DNA from: Planctomycetota bacterium
Lineage (GTDB): Bacteria; Planctomycetota; UBA8108; UBA1146
Reading direction: 5' to 3'
Length of the DNA stretch: 64,000 nucleotides
Assembly (NCBI GenBank): GCA_016776905.1
Contig: JADHSM010000008.1
Span: 62,001 to 126,000, forward strand
In this document: positions 29,248-39,209 of the stretch, one piece after another
Numbering within the stretch: the first letter of the stretch is position 1
How the letters are laid out: the number at the start of each line of letters is the position of its first letter
Position numbers and translations under genes: made by a program
The notes under the pieces: model-generated
What the model saw: the letters and a program-made list of their open reading frames with translations, nothing else
The model's database searches: none
Told to the model about the DNA's origin: nothing

Positions 29248-30324
29248 TTATCCCGCAGAGTGGTCTGTGCCTAACTCCGGCTGTTGAAATGAAACGGCTG
29301 AAGCAGGTGGGACTTCTTCTGCACGGCGAGAATAGACAAACGCAGCGATGCCATCCTTGACCGCTGCGGAGAGTCCAATGAAACGGATTCCGTAGATCGA
29401 GTTTTCATTCTCTTCAGGATCAGAAACATCTACGACTCTGGCCGTGATATCTACGTTTTCCTGCCCTGGGAAATCTCTGATCATCAATAAATCGCCGTCT
29501 TGCAATGGAGCTTCGGACCAAATGGCAGCGCCACCTGTTCCGACATCGACGAGGCCTCCAAATTGAACACCCGTCTCTCTCTCTTCCAGACTGACATCTC
29601 TATTCATCGGTAAACGAAGATAACTGATACGTCCCTTGATAGGGGTTCTCAGATATTGACGACGTTGGCTAATTCTAATTTTCTTTGGACACTCCATGAA
29701 AAGAAACAAGTCACCCAAATCACGAATTTCTTGTAATCGGGCCTCAAAAGAAAGGCAACCATTCTCAGGCTGGAAGTAGTTCACTTCTAAATCAGTTCCC
29801 ATCTTCCACGCGACCGCTTCTTCGTGATGGCCAAAACTGTCGATGATTCTTAAGGCAATCGTTTGATCATCTCTGTGAATGACGACAGCTCTCATGGCGA
29901 CCCCACCGGGACCCTCGACATGAAGTTCGTCTTCTTCTATCGGCAGTTGTCCCCTTTGGGAGATCTCTCCCGAAACTTCCCAGCCACGCTTCATTCTTAA
30001 TCGGTCGAGGGCACGTCTCATGGAAAGATCCTGAAACAGTTGGGGCTCCACCTGCAACGATCTTTCCAAGGCGTTCTCAAAGGCAATCCTTGAGTTCAAA
30101 AGACGTCTCGTATCTCGATCTTCAATATGTTGGGACAATCGATCGACAAGGTGTATCTCTTGGGAATCCAACCCCAATTCCAAGCAACGGGCTCGCCATT
30201 CACTGCCAACATTTCCATGAGACTGACTCACGGAATTCGGCTTCTGTGAAAGAGATCGTCTCCACAGGGCCCAAAAGATCAACGGAGTCGCTAGCAGGGC
30301 TAAGATCCACCAAATGTCGGTCAT
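29248..30324 (-). CDS. PilZ-domain protein with N-terminal TM
   Basis: RISQRRQYLRTPIKGRISYLRLP and GLVDVGTGGAAIWSEAPLQDGDLLMI (PilZ motif); N-terminal IWWILALLATPLIFWALWRR. Confidence 0.8.
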   Translation of the reverse strand: MTDIWWILALLATPLIFWALWRRSLSQKPNSVSQSHGNVGSEWRARCLELGLDSQEIHLVDRLSQHIEDRDTRRLLNSRIAFENALERSLQVEPQLFQDLSMRRALDRLRMKRGWEVSGEISQRGQLPIEEDELHVEGPGGVAMRAVVIHRDDQTIALRIIDSFGHHEEAVAWKMGTDLEVNYFQPENGCLSFEARLQEIRDLGDLFLFMECPKKIRISQRRQYLRTPIKGRISYLRLPMNRDVSLEERETGVQFGGLVDVGTGGAAIWSEAPLQDGDLLMIRDFPGQENVDITARVVDVSDPEENENSIYGIRFIGLSAAVKDGIAAFVYSRRAEEVPPASAVSFQQPELGTDHSAG

Positions 30325-30480
30325 TTACTTTCTCCAGCCTTTTCCGTCGTATTGACTCACGGCATACGATCCTGAAATACAGATCTACCCGGAACATTCC
30401 TCTGAATAGATCGACACTATTCAGGGGATGACTTGAGAGAATTCAGGGAAACCGAAGCGAATAATGAAAAGAAGAGAGAA

Positions 30481-33138
30481 CTACTGCCCAGCAACGATGT
30501 AATTGCCACGATTCTGCTCTGCGAGAGATTCCATGAATGCGGAGGTGAATCCCAGCGCAATCGTATGAATCGTGACCTGACTCTCTTCATTGAGGAGCAA
30601 TATTTCCTCAAGAATTCGAGAAGGATCCACAAAAGTTCCCGCACTGGGGGCACCATCGGAGAGGAAGAAAATGGTGTCCACGTCCCCGGCACTGAGGACT
30701 TGTTCTAACGAATCGTAGATGTTGGTGCCGCCTCCGGGTCTCAACCCATCAATAAAGCGACGACCTTCCTTCACCGATTTCTTCGACAGTCTAACCGGCT
30801 TGTCTTTGTACAAATGTGTCGCAGTATCGAAACGAATCAAATTGAAAAATGTTCCTGGGCGCAACTTTTCAATGGCAATGCGAAGTTCACTCTTGGCGAG
30901 CTCAAGCCGATTCATCGTCTCGACCCCACCCCCCTCTTTTGCTACAGAAACTTCTTGCGACATACTGCCGGAACAATCGACAACAAACGCGATCCGCTTA
31001 CTGACGATTTCAACTCCGAAATAGGAGGGTGTTCGAGCCTTGCCAGGATCAGCCTTACGGACATATGTAGATCCAGAATGCGAAGATCCATCTCGTTCCG
31101 CGATCGCGACAGGATCATACCTATCCCGTTCCCTATTCCAATATTTATCCCAGTTCTCCACATCCGGCCCCAAATCTTGGCCAGTGGAAGCGATCAAGAG
31201 CTCAACCACCTGAGGTAAGAGTGCCCCCGATTCTCGTCGCATGGCCGCCAATAATGCATCGACTAACCGCACATCCTTGACGCCCTTAAAACTTCTCAGA
31301 GCCGCAGATCTCACCTGCCACGCTGGGTCTTCTAAAGCCTCTATCCTGCGATTGAAACTATTGTTTGAATCGATGCGCCCGAGTGCAGTGATCACAAGAG
31401 TTCTCAGAGAACTGTCCTTGTGATTCCCAAGAGAGAGAAGCATCTCTTCAGCATCTGTAGGGTCAAGACGGCAAAGTGCACGCACAGCCTCTATTTGAAA
31501 GGCGGTATCTCTAGATTTTTTCCTGGATGCCAATGCGATGTCGTCAACACAGCTATCATCTCCCAGAAGGGCGAGAGATTTCATGGCAGCGATGCGAAGT
31601 TCTGCTTTCGGATGCATGATCAATCCGACAAGGGTATCCGTGGCACGAGTATGCCCTGCACGACCCAGTGCTTCTGCGACAGCCACCCGAACCAACAGAG
31701 GCCTTTTTTCTTTTTCGAGCACCTTTTCGAGTAACCAGTCGAGAGCAGCATCATCTCTGACAGAACGAAGAGCTCTCAGAATTCTTTCAAAAGAAGATCT
31801 TCTGCTCCCCTTAAGTTCATCCAGTGAGTCTCCTTCAGGCAAGAGCGACACGAGCATCTTTGTCGCTTCTAAATCGCCGATACGACCTAACAATTCGGTA
31901 GCAGCCGTGGCAACCCCTACGTAGTTGGACCGAGCGAACTCCTCAATCGGCGAGGTAGAACTCTTCTCCAAGTGCCGAGGACGCAGAGCCTCAAGGACCT
32001 TTTGCCGACCGAGATTGGGAAAGTTTTTAAGAGCTTTCAGTACTGTTCTTGTCACATCGCTTCCCCCTACGGTCAAAAGCGGGACAGCTGAGGCCACCTG
32101 TATTTCCTTGTCCGAACCCTTCAAGAGCCGAGTGAGAAATTTGACCGACTCGGGGCAACGACAGTCACCCGCATCGTTCAGGATACTTTCAAGTGGTTTG
32201 ATACCTTTGGCACGTTCTGCATATGGAAGTTTCCCGAAGGTCTTCTTTGCTCTTTCCCACTTGATCAATATCTCTCTCAGGCGTTCCTTTGGAGGTCTCA
32301 AGGTCTCCATCTTATTATTCGCCTTCAGTGCAGCAGGCTCCCTCGAGTACTGAGAAGTCAACTTCATCCAGTGAGTCCGTGCGGCTTCAAATTCTCCAAG
32401 CTCTCTCAAGCAATATCCTGCGTCATAGAGACATTCAGGAAGGAGATCGTGCTCCTTGTAGCGACGTGTGACCGCGACAAATTGCTCATAAGCTTTGGCC
32501 CACTCCAGATTCTCCTGAAGACAGTGGCCATATCCGTGAAGTGCGACAGGAGTCGCTTCCCCCGCGGTATCCAAAGCCAAATATTCTTGAAATCCTGCTA
32601 TCGCCAGACGAGTTCTTCCTTGGCGACGCTGGCATTCTGAACGATAGGCGATCGCTTCCGAGGAAGCAGGCTTGCCCACATGATCGATCTGAATCGCATC
32701 GAATTTATCTTCGAGTTCGAGAAGCCTTTCTTGGCGAGCCTTCTTCGCTCTCGGCAGACGGGACAACCCATCGATAGCCTTTTCGAGATCGACCTCGGAG
32801 GGGTCTGCTGGAACGTCGTCCTCATCCTCATCCTCGTCCTCATCCTCGTCGTCATCTTCAATGACAAACGGAACGAGAGGATTTGGGCCGGCAGCACGAG
32901 ATCCAACAACCTTAGATCCAACAACCTTAGATCCAACGCCCTCAGATCCAACAACCTCAGATCCAACAACCTCAGATCCAACGCCTCCTGCTGCCCATGC
33001 ATTATTTCCACATGCAGCAAAGAGTGCCCCTGCAAAGACCAAAAACAAAACAAGCAACCCAAACCTTCGGGCAATGCTTTGACCGAAGGTCTTTAAAAAT
33101 AGGTCAACAGGCCGAAGCCGCTCAGGGATATCGTTCAT
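30481..33138 (-). CDS. TPR/HEAT-repeat protein with C-terminal vWA domain
   Basis: MIDAS FVVDCSGSMSQ; TPR-like N-terminal half, HEAT repeats (VRVAVAEALGRAGH, ELRIAAMKSLALLGD); acidic DDDEDEDEDEDEDD tract. Confidence 0.85.
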   Translation of the reverse strand: MNDIPERLRPVDLFLKTFGQSIARRFGLLVLFLVFAGALFAACGNNAWAAGGVGSEVVGSEVVGSEGVGSKVVGSKVVGSRAAGPNPLVPFVIEDDDEDEDEDEDEDDVPADPSEVDLEKAIDGLSRLPRAKKARQERLLELEDKFDAIQIDHVGKPASSEAIAYRSECQRRQGRTRLAIAGFQEYLALDTAGEATPVALHGYGHCLQENLEWAKAYEQFVAVTRRYKEHDLLPECLYDAGYCLRELGEFEAARTHWMKLTSQYSREPAALKANNKMETLRPPKERLREILIKWERAKKTFGKLPYAERAKGIKPLESILNDAGDCRCPESVKFLTRLLKGSDKEIQVASAVPLLTVGGSDVTRTVLKALKNFPNLGRQKVLEALRPRHLEKSSTSPIEEFARSNYVGVATAATELLGRIGDLEATKMLVSLLPEGDSLDELKGSRRSSFERILRALRSVRDDAALDWLLEKVLEKEKRPLLVRVAVAEALGRAGHTRATDTLVGLIMHPKAELRIAAMKSLALLGDDSCVDDIALASRKKSRDTAFQIEAVRALCRLDPTDAEEMLLSLGNHKDSSLRTLVITALGRIDSNNSFNRRIEALEDPAWQVRSAALRSFKGVKDVRLVDALLAAMRRESGALLPQVVELLIASTGQDLGPDVENWDKYWNRERDRYDPVAIAERDGSSHSGSTYVRKADPGKARTPSYFGVEIVSKRIAFVVDCSGSMSQEVSVAKEGGGVETMNRLELAKSELRIAIEKLRPGTFFNLIRFDTATHLYKDKPVRLSKKSVKEGRRFIDGLRPGGGTNIYDSLEQVLSAGDVDTIFFLSDGAPSAGTFVDPSRILEEILLLNEESQVTIHTIALGFTSAFMESLAEQNRGNYIVAGQ
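32899..32988. repeat. Tandem repeat, 6 x 15 bp (agatccaacaacctt), in-frame
   Basis: Direct reading; encodes (GVGSE/VVGSE/VVGSK) pentapeptides. Confidence 0.95.
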
Positions 33139-33183
33139 TGAGGCAGATCCATGTTGAATGGTAAAAAATTGTGCACCCCGATT

Positions 33184-33726
33184 TTACACCGGGTCGGGGA
33201 GCCCTGCGAGCAGACGGGAAATGACGATGACGACGATCACCAATATCACTGCCAACCCCAACCAGGTTCCACCGTTACGACGAATTCCTGCGAGCCCCTC
33301 GCTCCGCCCTACCATGGCTGAAGCGATGAAGAGCGCGCCCATGGCCAACAAGAACTTGATCCCGAACAGCATATGATAGGGCATTCCCCCATCTTCGAGT
33401 GTTTTTTGGAAATTGGCAGTCGCTAACCCGTGAACCATCAATTGATAGAGCCCGGTGACAATCATCAATAATGACCCGGCATGAACAAAGGGTGCCCATC
33501 GTTTACGGATACCCTCTCTCACCTGATCGCCACCCTCTTCCGAGGTAACAGCAGGATGAACCGCTCTCCACTGGATAAATACTGACCCTGCGATCAACAC
33601 CGCAACGAGCAGGTGAACGAGAGTACTGATTTCGAAACTAGACATAGCGACTTGAAGCATATCGATTTGAAACATATCGACTTGAAACATATCGACTTGA
33701 AACATTGTGTTCTCCCATCGGGGCAT
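33184..33726 (-). CDS. Conserved small membrane protein (CopD-like)
   Basis: Four hydrophobic segments; STLVHLLVAVLIAGSVFIQWRAVHPAV. Confidence 0.6.
   Translation of the reverse strand: MPRWENTMFQVDMFQVDMFQIDMLQVAMSSFEISTLVHLLVAVLIAGSVFIQWRAVHPAVTSEEGGDQVREGIRKRWAPFVHAGSLLMIVTGLYQLMVHGLATANFQKTLEDGGMPYHMLFGIKFLLAMGALFIASAMVGRSEGLAGIRRNGGTWLGLAVILVIVVIVISRLLAGLPDPV
33643..33702. repeat. Tandem repeat, 4 x 15 bp (catatcgacttgaaa); each copy carries an in-frame ATG
   Basis: Minus strand: ATG TTT CAA GTC GAT x4 = MFQVDMFQVDMFQIDMLQVA. Confidence 0.95.
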
Positions 33727-33765
33727 GGTTGCCCTTAGTCTGATGCATCCTCATCATGGCCTCTG

Positions 33766-34476
33766 TTGAAGGCGAGGTCCATCTCGATTTCCGAGACTCG
33801 TCGATTCGAAAGAGAGATTGAGATGATGCCCGAAAACTCTGATCCTGCTGAGTTTGTCCGATTTCTGGGGACCGAAAAAGCCAGTGCCATTCTCAGGACA
33901 CCGCACGGCGATCTAGCGCTACCGGCGATGGAGTCCGCATTGAGAGCCGGCTTCAGAATCTGTGAGTACACCTTGACGATTCCAGGGGCCTACGAGCTCA
34001 TCCGGGAAACGGCTTCCCTGTATCCGGAGGTAGTTATCGGTGCAGGAACCGTCCTGAATAAAGAACAGGCTCAAAAATCGATTTCAGCAGGGGCTCGATT
34101 CCTTGTGTCACCGGTCGTGGATATAGACTTGATCCGCTTTGCTCAAGAGAGCAACGTGGCCATCATTCCCGGCTGCTCCACTCCCACTGAAATGATCACC
34201 GCCCATCGTGCAGGAGCACCATTAGTGAAGTTGTTTCCAGCTCCCGCAGGAGGACCATCTTGGGTTCAGGCCGTTCTGGGCCCGCTTCCTGAATTAAAAA
34301 TTGTTCCAACCAGCGGAGTTACCCAAGAAAATGCCCGTGATTTTCTAAAGGCAGGAGCTCATGCCATCGGTTTTGTCGCCCCCCTCTTTCAGCCTCAGGA
34401 TATCGAGGAACAAAACTGGGATAAGATCGAAGCCCGTGGCAAAGAACTACTTTACACATGCCAACAGGTCACCTAA
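33766..34476 (+). CDS. eda: Bifunctional 4-hydroxy-2-oxoglutarate / KDPG aldolase family
   Basis: VVIGAGTVLNKEQAQKSISAGARFLVSPVVD, IIPGCSTPTEMITAHRAGAPLVKLFPA, IVPTSGVTQENARDFLKAGAHAIG; probable start at MMPENSDPAEF (about 33823). Confidence 0.88.
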   Translation: MKARSISISETRRFEREIEMMPENSDPAEFVRFLGTEKASAILRTPHGDLALPAMESALRAGFRICEYTLTIPGAYELIRETASLYPEVVIGAGTVLNKEQAQKSISAGARFLVSPVVDIDLIRFAQESNVAIIPGCSTPTEMITAHRAGAPLVKLFPAPAGGPSWVQAVLGPLPELKIVPTSGVTQENARDFLKAGAHAIGFVAPLFQPQDIEEQNWDKIEARGKELLYTCQQVT

Positions 34477-34524
34477 TTCAAAACGAGCAGCACGATTTCA
34501 TGCATCGTCAGAGAGGAACTCCAA

Positions 34525-35241
34525 ATGAACTACCTCGGTAAAGAAACCACTTTTCAATGGCTGGGCCATGCCACTTTTCTCGTAGGAACCCCCTCCGGAA
34601 GAAAAGTCCTTTTTGATCCGTGGCTTGGGAATCCAAGTTGCCCCGAACAATATCAAGACCCGGAAGACGTGGACCTGATATTGCTGACTCACGGCCACTC
34701 GGACCATATTCAGGACGTGATTCCCCAAGCAAAAAAGCATGGATGCAGAGTCGTTTGCAATGTGGAGTTGGCCTTCTGGCTCAAAAAATTAGGCCTCCCC
34801 GAAGATCAAGTCGTAGAAATGAATAAGGGGGGATCCATCGAGATCTGCGGACTCTTCATCACTATGACGGATGCCAAACACTCCAGCAGCATCGAGGTCG
34901 ATGGAGTCCTTCAATACGGCGGAGAACCGGCGGGTTTCGTCGTCGAAACTGAGAATGAATTCCGGTTTTATTACGCCGGCGATACTTGTGTATTCTCGGA
35001 CATGGCTCTCATTGGAGAGTTGCACGCCCCCACGCTCGCCATTCTTCCGATGGGAGATCACTACACCATGGGTCCCCGAGAAGCGGCCAAGGCCGCCCAT
35101 CTTCTGGGAGTCCAAATGGTCTTACCGATGCACTACGGCACTTTCCCTCTACTCTCGGGGACTCCGCAGGCATTAAGAGAGTCGATAGGCTCGCTTCCTA
35201 TCCAGGTGATCGACCTCGAACCTGGTCAGATTCTCGAATAA
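34525..35241 (+). CDS. UPF0173-type metallo-beta-lactamase-fold hydrolase
   Basis: FQWLGHATFLVGTPSGRKVLFDPWL, LLTHGHSDHIQDV, FYYAGDTCVFSDM, LPMGDHYTMGPREAAKAA, LPMHYGTFPLLSG. Confidence 0.93.
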   Translation: MNYLGKETTFQWLGHATFLVGTPSGRKVLFDPWLGNPSCPEQYQDPEDVDLILLTHGHSDHIQDVIPQAKKHGCRVVCNVELAFWLKKLGLPEDQVVEMNKGGSIEICGLFITMTDAKHSSSIEVDGVLQYGGEPAGFVVETENEFRFYYAGDTCVFSDMALIGELHAPTLAILPMGDHYTMGPREAAKAAHLLGVQMVLPMHYGTFPLLSGTPQALRESIGSLPIQVIDLEPGQILE

Positions 35242-35260
35242 TCACAACCATAGGAAAAAT

Positions 35261-36196
35261 ATGGCGATACAGACATCCCGGCCCACCTCGATTCTCATCC
35301 TTCACAATCCTGGCTCACGCCGGGGAGTCGAAGCTCGTCGGTTCCTCGAAGAAAAACTCTCTCAAAAACACCCGCACCTCAACCTTCAGTGGTGTCAGGT
35401 TCTCGACACCCCAGGAACACCGGAGTGTCCGGATAGAGTCATCGTCATGGGTGGGGACGGAACGATACGCCTCGCTATGAACTGGCTATCCACACACGAC
35501 ATCAAAGTCCCCGTCGGACTGATTCCTGCCGGGACAGGCAACAATCTGGCCCAGGGCCTTGGAATCCCCCTCGATTTCGAATCCAGTTCGAACTTGGCCA
35601 TCGAAGGCCTCGGGGTCCAGTCCATCGATACTCTTCAAGTCTCATTCGATGGTCGATCGATGGGCAAAATGCTTCAAATTTTTTCAACTGGATTACCCGC
35701 CATCATCACTCACCGATTCGAGAAATGGAGAAAGACCCCTCTCGTTTCTATCCCTGTTCGCTATAGCGGAGATTATTTTTATCGATTTCTCGCAATACAG
35801 GCTCTCTTGACCGACAGAAAGCGTCGCTTTCCGTCCACCATAGAAATCGAAAATGAACGATTCTCGTCAACCGGCCCTGCTATCTTTGTCGGAAATGAAG
35901 CGACGATCGGAGGAGGCTTCAAACCTTGTCCACAAGCTCTTCTCGATGACGGGCTCCTCGACATTTGTATTCTTCCAGAAATCTCCTACTTCGACGCCTT
36001 TCACCTTTTCAATAAAGTCTCTACCGGCGAGCATCTGGATACTCATTCGAACGTCGTTTACCGTCAGGCACGCAAGATAAAGCTGACTCAAGAACCACTT
36101 CCCGTTCTTATCGACGGAGATATTGCGGGATCTCCAGAAATAGTGGACATCGAAGTGATTCCTGGAGATCTATCGCTGATCAGTTCGAAATTTTGA
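35261..36196 (+). CDS. Diacylglycerol/lipid kinase family protein
   Basis: ILHNPGSRRG, VIVMGGDGTIRLAMNWL, VPVGLIPAGTGNNLAQGLGIP, DDGLLDICILPE. Confidence 0.9.
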   Translation: MAIQTSRPTSILILHNPGSRRGVEARRFLEEKLSQKHPHLNLQWCQVLDTPGTPECPDRVIVMGGDGTIRLAMNWLSTHDIKVPVGLIPAGTGNNLAQGLGIPLDFESSSNLAIEGLGVQSIDTLQVSFDGRSMGKMLQIFSTGLPAIITHRFEKWRKTPLVSIPVRYSGDYFYRFLAIQALLTDRKRRFPSTIEIENERFSSTGPAIFVGNEATIGGGFKPCPQALLDDGLLDICILPEISYFDAFHLFNKVSTGEHLDTHSNVVYRQARKIKLTQEPLPVLIDGDIAGSPEIVDIEVIPGDLSLISSKF

Positions 36197-36233
36197 GTTC
36201 ATTCATGACCGCCTCGCTCCCGGAAGGACGCAT

Positions 36234-37466
36234 ATGTCAGTAAATCTTCTGACCCCAGCCAGCTCTGAAGAACGGTGCGGCTCTCATTCAGTCGCTCAGG
36301 TTCGTCGAAATCATCTCGGCATGGGCCATCATGTCCGTCTCTGTATCCTTCTTCTTTCCGGGCTCTCCTGCCTCGCTGGAATCACCGGTTGTCGACAGGC
36401 CCCGAGTGTTCCCATCAAAAAAGCGATCTGGGTGACGCGTTGGGATTACTCCACAGAGCAAGACATCGTCGACATCATGCGCAACATTCACTATTCCGGA
36501 TTTGACACGGTCCTTTTTCAGGTACGAGGCAACGGGACCGTCTTCTACCCTTCCCGATACGAACCTTGGGCTGAGGAATTCAATCATCAGGACCCCGGCT
36601 TTGATCCCGTCGAAGCCGTTTGCCGAGAAGCCCGTGTCAGGGGGCTAAAGGTTCATGCCTGGGTCAATGCGGTCCCAGGCTGGCGAGGTGACTCTCCTCC
36701 CCCGGCAACGACTCCTCCACAGCACTGGATCGAGCATCCTGACTGGTTTCTTCATTCCGAAGCAGGTGAGCGACAACCCCTGCAGCCTTCCTACTATGTC
36801 GCCCTCAATCCTTGCCTCCCTGAGGTGAGAAATCATGTGGCAGACATCTGTCAAGAATTGCTGGAAAACTATCCCGATCTCGCAGGGATCCATCTGGACT
36901 ACATCCGCTTTCTCGAATCGGGTGTCACCGTGGATTATCCGAGAGATCCCGTCAGCCTCAAATATTTCAGCGAATCCACAGGGCAGAGCACACCGGATGA
37001 AAATACGGTCGTCTGGGATCGCTGGCGACGAGATCAAGTGACAGAAATGGTGCGCACCATTTCCGATCGTTGTCGACAAACTAAAAGAGAAGCCCTCGTG
37101 ACTGCAGCGGTCTACAGAACCCCTCAAATTGCCCACGATAGAGTCATGCAAGATTGGCCACGCTGGTTGCGCCTCGGGCTCATCGATGCGGTCTTTCCCA
37201 TGCAATATGACCGGGAAGTACCCCGCTTCGAAGAGCGGGTTGGGGAATGCATGCAGCATGCTCGAGGATTTCCCGTAATTATGGGCCTAGGTACGTACCT
37301 GCATGAAAATCCAAAAATCACGCTCGCACAGGAGAAGTCCGCTCTCATTCAGGGTTGTCAGGGAGTGAGCCATTTCGCCTATTCGTCCTTCTGGAGCTCC
37401 TCAGCGGACAATAATAATTCCCGATTGAAATCCCAGAGGAGGAAAGAAATCCTCAATTCCCCTTAA
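36234..37466 (+). CDS. Glycosyl hydrolase-like GHL10 (DUF187) lipoprotein
   Basis: KKAIWVTRWDYSTEQDIVDIMRNIHYSGFDTVLFQVRGNGTVFYPSRYEPW, GLKVHAWVNAVPGW, GIHLDYIRF; lipobox ITGC. Confidence 0.88.
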   Translation: MSVNLLTPASSEERCGSHSVAQVRRNHLGMGHHVRLCILLLSGLSCLAGITGCRQAPSVPIKKAIWVTRWDYSTEQDIVDIMRNIHYSGFDTVLFQVRGNGTVFYPSRYEPWAEEFNHQDPGFDPVEAVCREARVRGLKVHAWVNAVPGWRGDSPPPATTPPQHWIEHPDWFLHSEAGERQPLQPSYYVALNPCLPEVRNHVADICQELLENYPDLAGIHLDYIRFLESGVTVDYPRDPVSLKYFSESTGQSTPDENTVVWDRWRRDQVTEMVRTISDRCRQTKREALVTAAVYRTPQIAHDRVMQDWPRWLRLGLIDAVFPMQYDREVPRFEERVGECMQHARGFPVIMGLGTYLHENPKITLAQEKSALIQGCQGVSHFAYSSFWSSSADNNNSRLKSQRRKEILNSP

Positions 37467-37630
37467 ATCGGTAACGAAGAATGGCCCAAATCTGTAAAAA
37501 CTTTGGATTTTCGCTGATGTGAGGAACTTGGGGGGAGAATTCCCCGTCTCTTCGAAGTAGAATCCATAAGGATACGTCAAAAAACCATTTTTAATAAGTG
37601 TCGCCTCCGGCGACAAGAAAGGTCATTCAC

Positions 37631-37804
37631 ATGAAGAAGTTTCTTCTTGCTCTTGTAGTCGTCGGTGGACTTGGTGCCGCTGGTTGTAACTTTGCGCCCA
37701 TGGCTGGCGAAGAAAAATCAGAATGCGCCACTGCATGTGCCACTGCGTGTGCCACTGAGTGCGATTCCGCCAAAAAAGAGAGCTGCTGCGGTTCCTGCAA
37801 GTAG
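37631..37804 (+). CDS. Small Cys-rich lipoprotein
   Basis: MKKFLLALVVVGGLGAAGC lipobox signal; mature part has ECATACATACATEC and CCGSCK; followed by a strong terminator. Confidence 0.7.
   Translation: MKKFLLALVVVGGLGAAGCNFAPMAGEEKSECATACATACATECDSAKKESCCGSCK
37724..37759. repeat. Tandem repeat, 3 x 12 bp (tgcgccactgca), encoding CATA
   Basis: Direct reading. Confidence 0.9.
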
Positions 37805-37820
37805 TTCCCGTAATAGTGAC

Positions 37821-37862
37821 AAAAAAGGGTACGGAGAATTACTCTCCGTACCCCTTTTTTTT
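37821..37862 (+). terminator. Rho-independent terminator
   Basis: AAAAAA-GGGTACGGAG-AATTACT-CTCCGTACCC-CTTTTTTTT: perfect 10-bp stem, A-run and T-run. Confidence 0.95.
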
Positions 37863-37894
37863 GATCCACTTTTATTTTTTTGATCCACTTTTAT
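37855..37894. repeat. Duplicated T-tract plus gatccactttta segment (2 x about 20 bp)
   Basis: Direct reading, immediately after the terminator. Confidence 0.85.
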
Positions 37895-37955
37895 TCATCA
37901 ATAACGTTTCATGAACCTTCTCGCTCTTTCGAACTCCAACCTACGTTGAGATCTC

Positions 37956-39209
37956 TCAACGTAACTTTTTAGGAGTCACCTCAGAAGCAGATTCTTCCCC
38001 CGATTGTGAAGGAACCATTTCTAAGACTTTGGTCTCTATGGCGCCCTTATCCGCGAGTGCCTTGGCCAAGATCGAAGCAGACCACGCCGTGCCATAAATC
38101 CGGTGATACGAGAAAAAGGCGTAGTCCCACATCGAGCCATCTTCTTCTTGGGTTTCCAGAATCTTTTCGGTCAGTTGGGGCCACCACGCCTGACGCAGTT
38201 CCGGATTCAACTCTTCGATCACGTCGGCAGCATAGTAATGGCCATAATAGAAAAAGTATCCGCTGTTGGCGTAATACGCTTCATGGGGATAGATGCGTCC
38301 ACGTGACAATGAAATAAATTTGTGATGACGGATCAGTTGCTCCAAACCCGTGACCATATTTCCCTCTGTCACCTCTCCGGCACTGCCACATCTTCTCAGA
38401 GCAAGATTGCCCACCTGAATGCGGCACAACGATCCCTTGATCTGGTTGATCGACAGGAGATTCCGAGTGCTTTGAATAGGCGCGATATTGTAATCGTAGG
38501 CCCCATTCGGCAATCGAGTCCTTCGTAGAGCGCGCAATCCACGCTCTTGCATTTTGTCGGGAACTTCTAACCCAACACTCTCGCATTGTTCAAAAATCAA
38601 CAGGAGCGAAGCGGTCACAAAGGACGTTCCCCAGGTAGGTCTCCGCGTGTAGGGACGGTTATCATAATAAGCCCAGCCCCCATCCGGGCTTTGATAGTTG
38701 CCCAGAGTGACGATCAGATCTTCGCCCAAATGACGAAGACGTGCCCTTCGTTCGCTGCCAAAGCGAGATTCGGGCTCGGCCAGAGCTCTCGCCACCGCTT
38801 CCAGAACATAGACGTAACCCCAAAGGTTGTCCGTATCCCAGTTGTCGATTCTTTTCCGACGGCCCTTTTCGCATATATTGTCGAGAGCGCGTTCCAGAGC
38901 TTCTTCCCCACCCTCGGGAAGACCTGCACCCAAATCCATCAGGGTGACACAACTGATTCCCGTGATCGCCACTTGGAATGCCAGATGCTGCTCGGGAACC
39001 ATCCAATTTTTGTCATCGGGAGAAAGAGGGTTACGCCAATGACCAAAGGCCCCGTCCTCTTCCTGGTGAGCCATCAAGTACTCTACAGCTTTATCGAGCC
39101 CCGCCCTGGCCTCCACTTGCCAATCATCGACACGATCCAATGCCGGTGCCGGCAAAGAAACTAACTGAGACAAAAGGATCAGGGAACCAACGATCAAAAG
39201 AGACCCCAA
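37956..39209 (-). CDS. Prenyltransferase/squalene-cyclase-like repeat protein, secreted
   Basis: LDKAVEYLMAHQEEDGAFGHW, LGNYQSPDGGWAYYDNRPYTRRPTWGTSFVTASLLL, EDGSMWDYAFFSYHRIYGTAWSASIL. Confidence 0.75.
   Translation of the reverse strand: MGSLLIVGSLILLSQLVSLPAPALDRVDDWQVEARAGLDKAVEYLMAHQEEDGAFGHWRNPLSPDDKNWMVPEQHLAFQVAITGISCVTLMDLGAGLPEGGEEALERALDNICEKGRRKRIDNWDTDNLWGYVYVLEAVARALAEPESRFGSERRARLRHLGEDLIVTLGNYQSPDGGWAYYDNRPYTRRPTWGTSFVTASLLLIFEQCESVGLEVPDKMQERGLRALRRTRLPNGAYDYNIAPIQSTRNLLSINQIKGSLCRIQVGNLALRRCGSAGEVTEGNMVTGLEQLIRHHKFISLSRGRIYPHEAYYANSGYFFYYGHYYAADVIEELNPELRQAWWPQLTEKILETQEEDGSMWDYAFFSYHRIYGTAWSASILAKALADKGAIETKVLEMVPSQSGEESASEVTPKKLR

Noticed and set aside
36645-37259. 204-aa minus-strand ORF
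   Set aside because: Antisense to the GHL10 gene; shadow ORF.
37956-39209. Possible hopanoid (squalene-hopene cyclase) biosynthesis gene
   Set aside because: Only the generic prenyltransferase/cyclase repeat is recognisable; no DxDD-type cyclase motif seen and no other hopanoid genes nearby.
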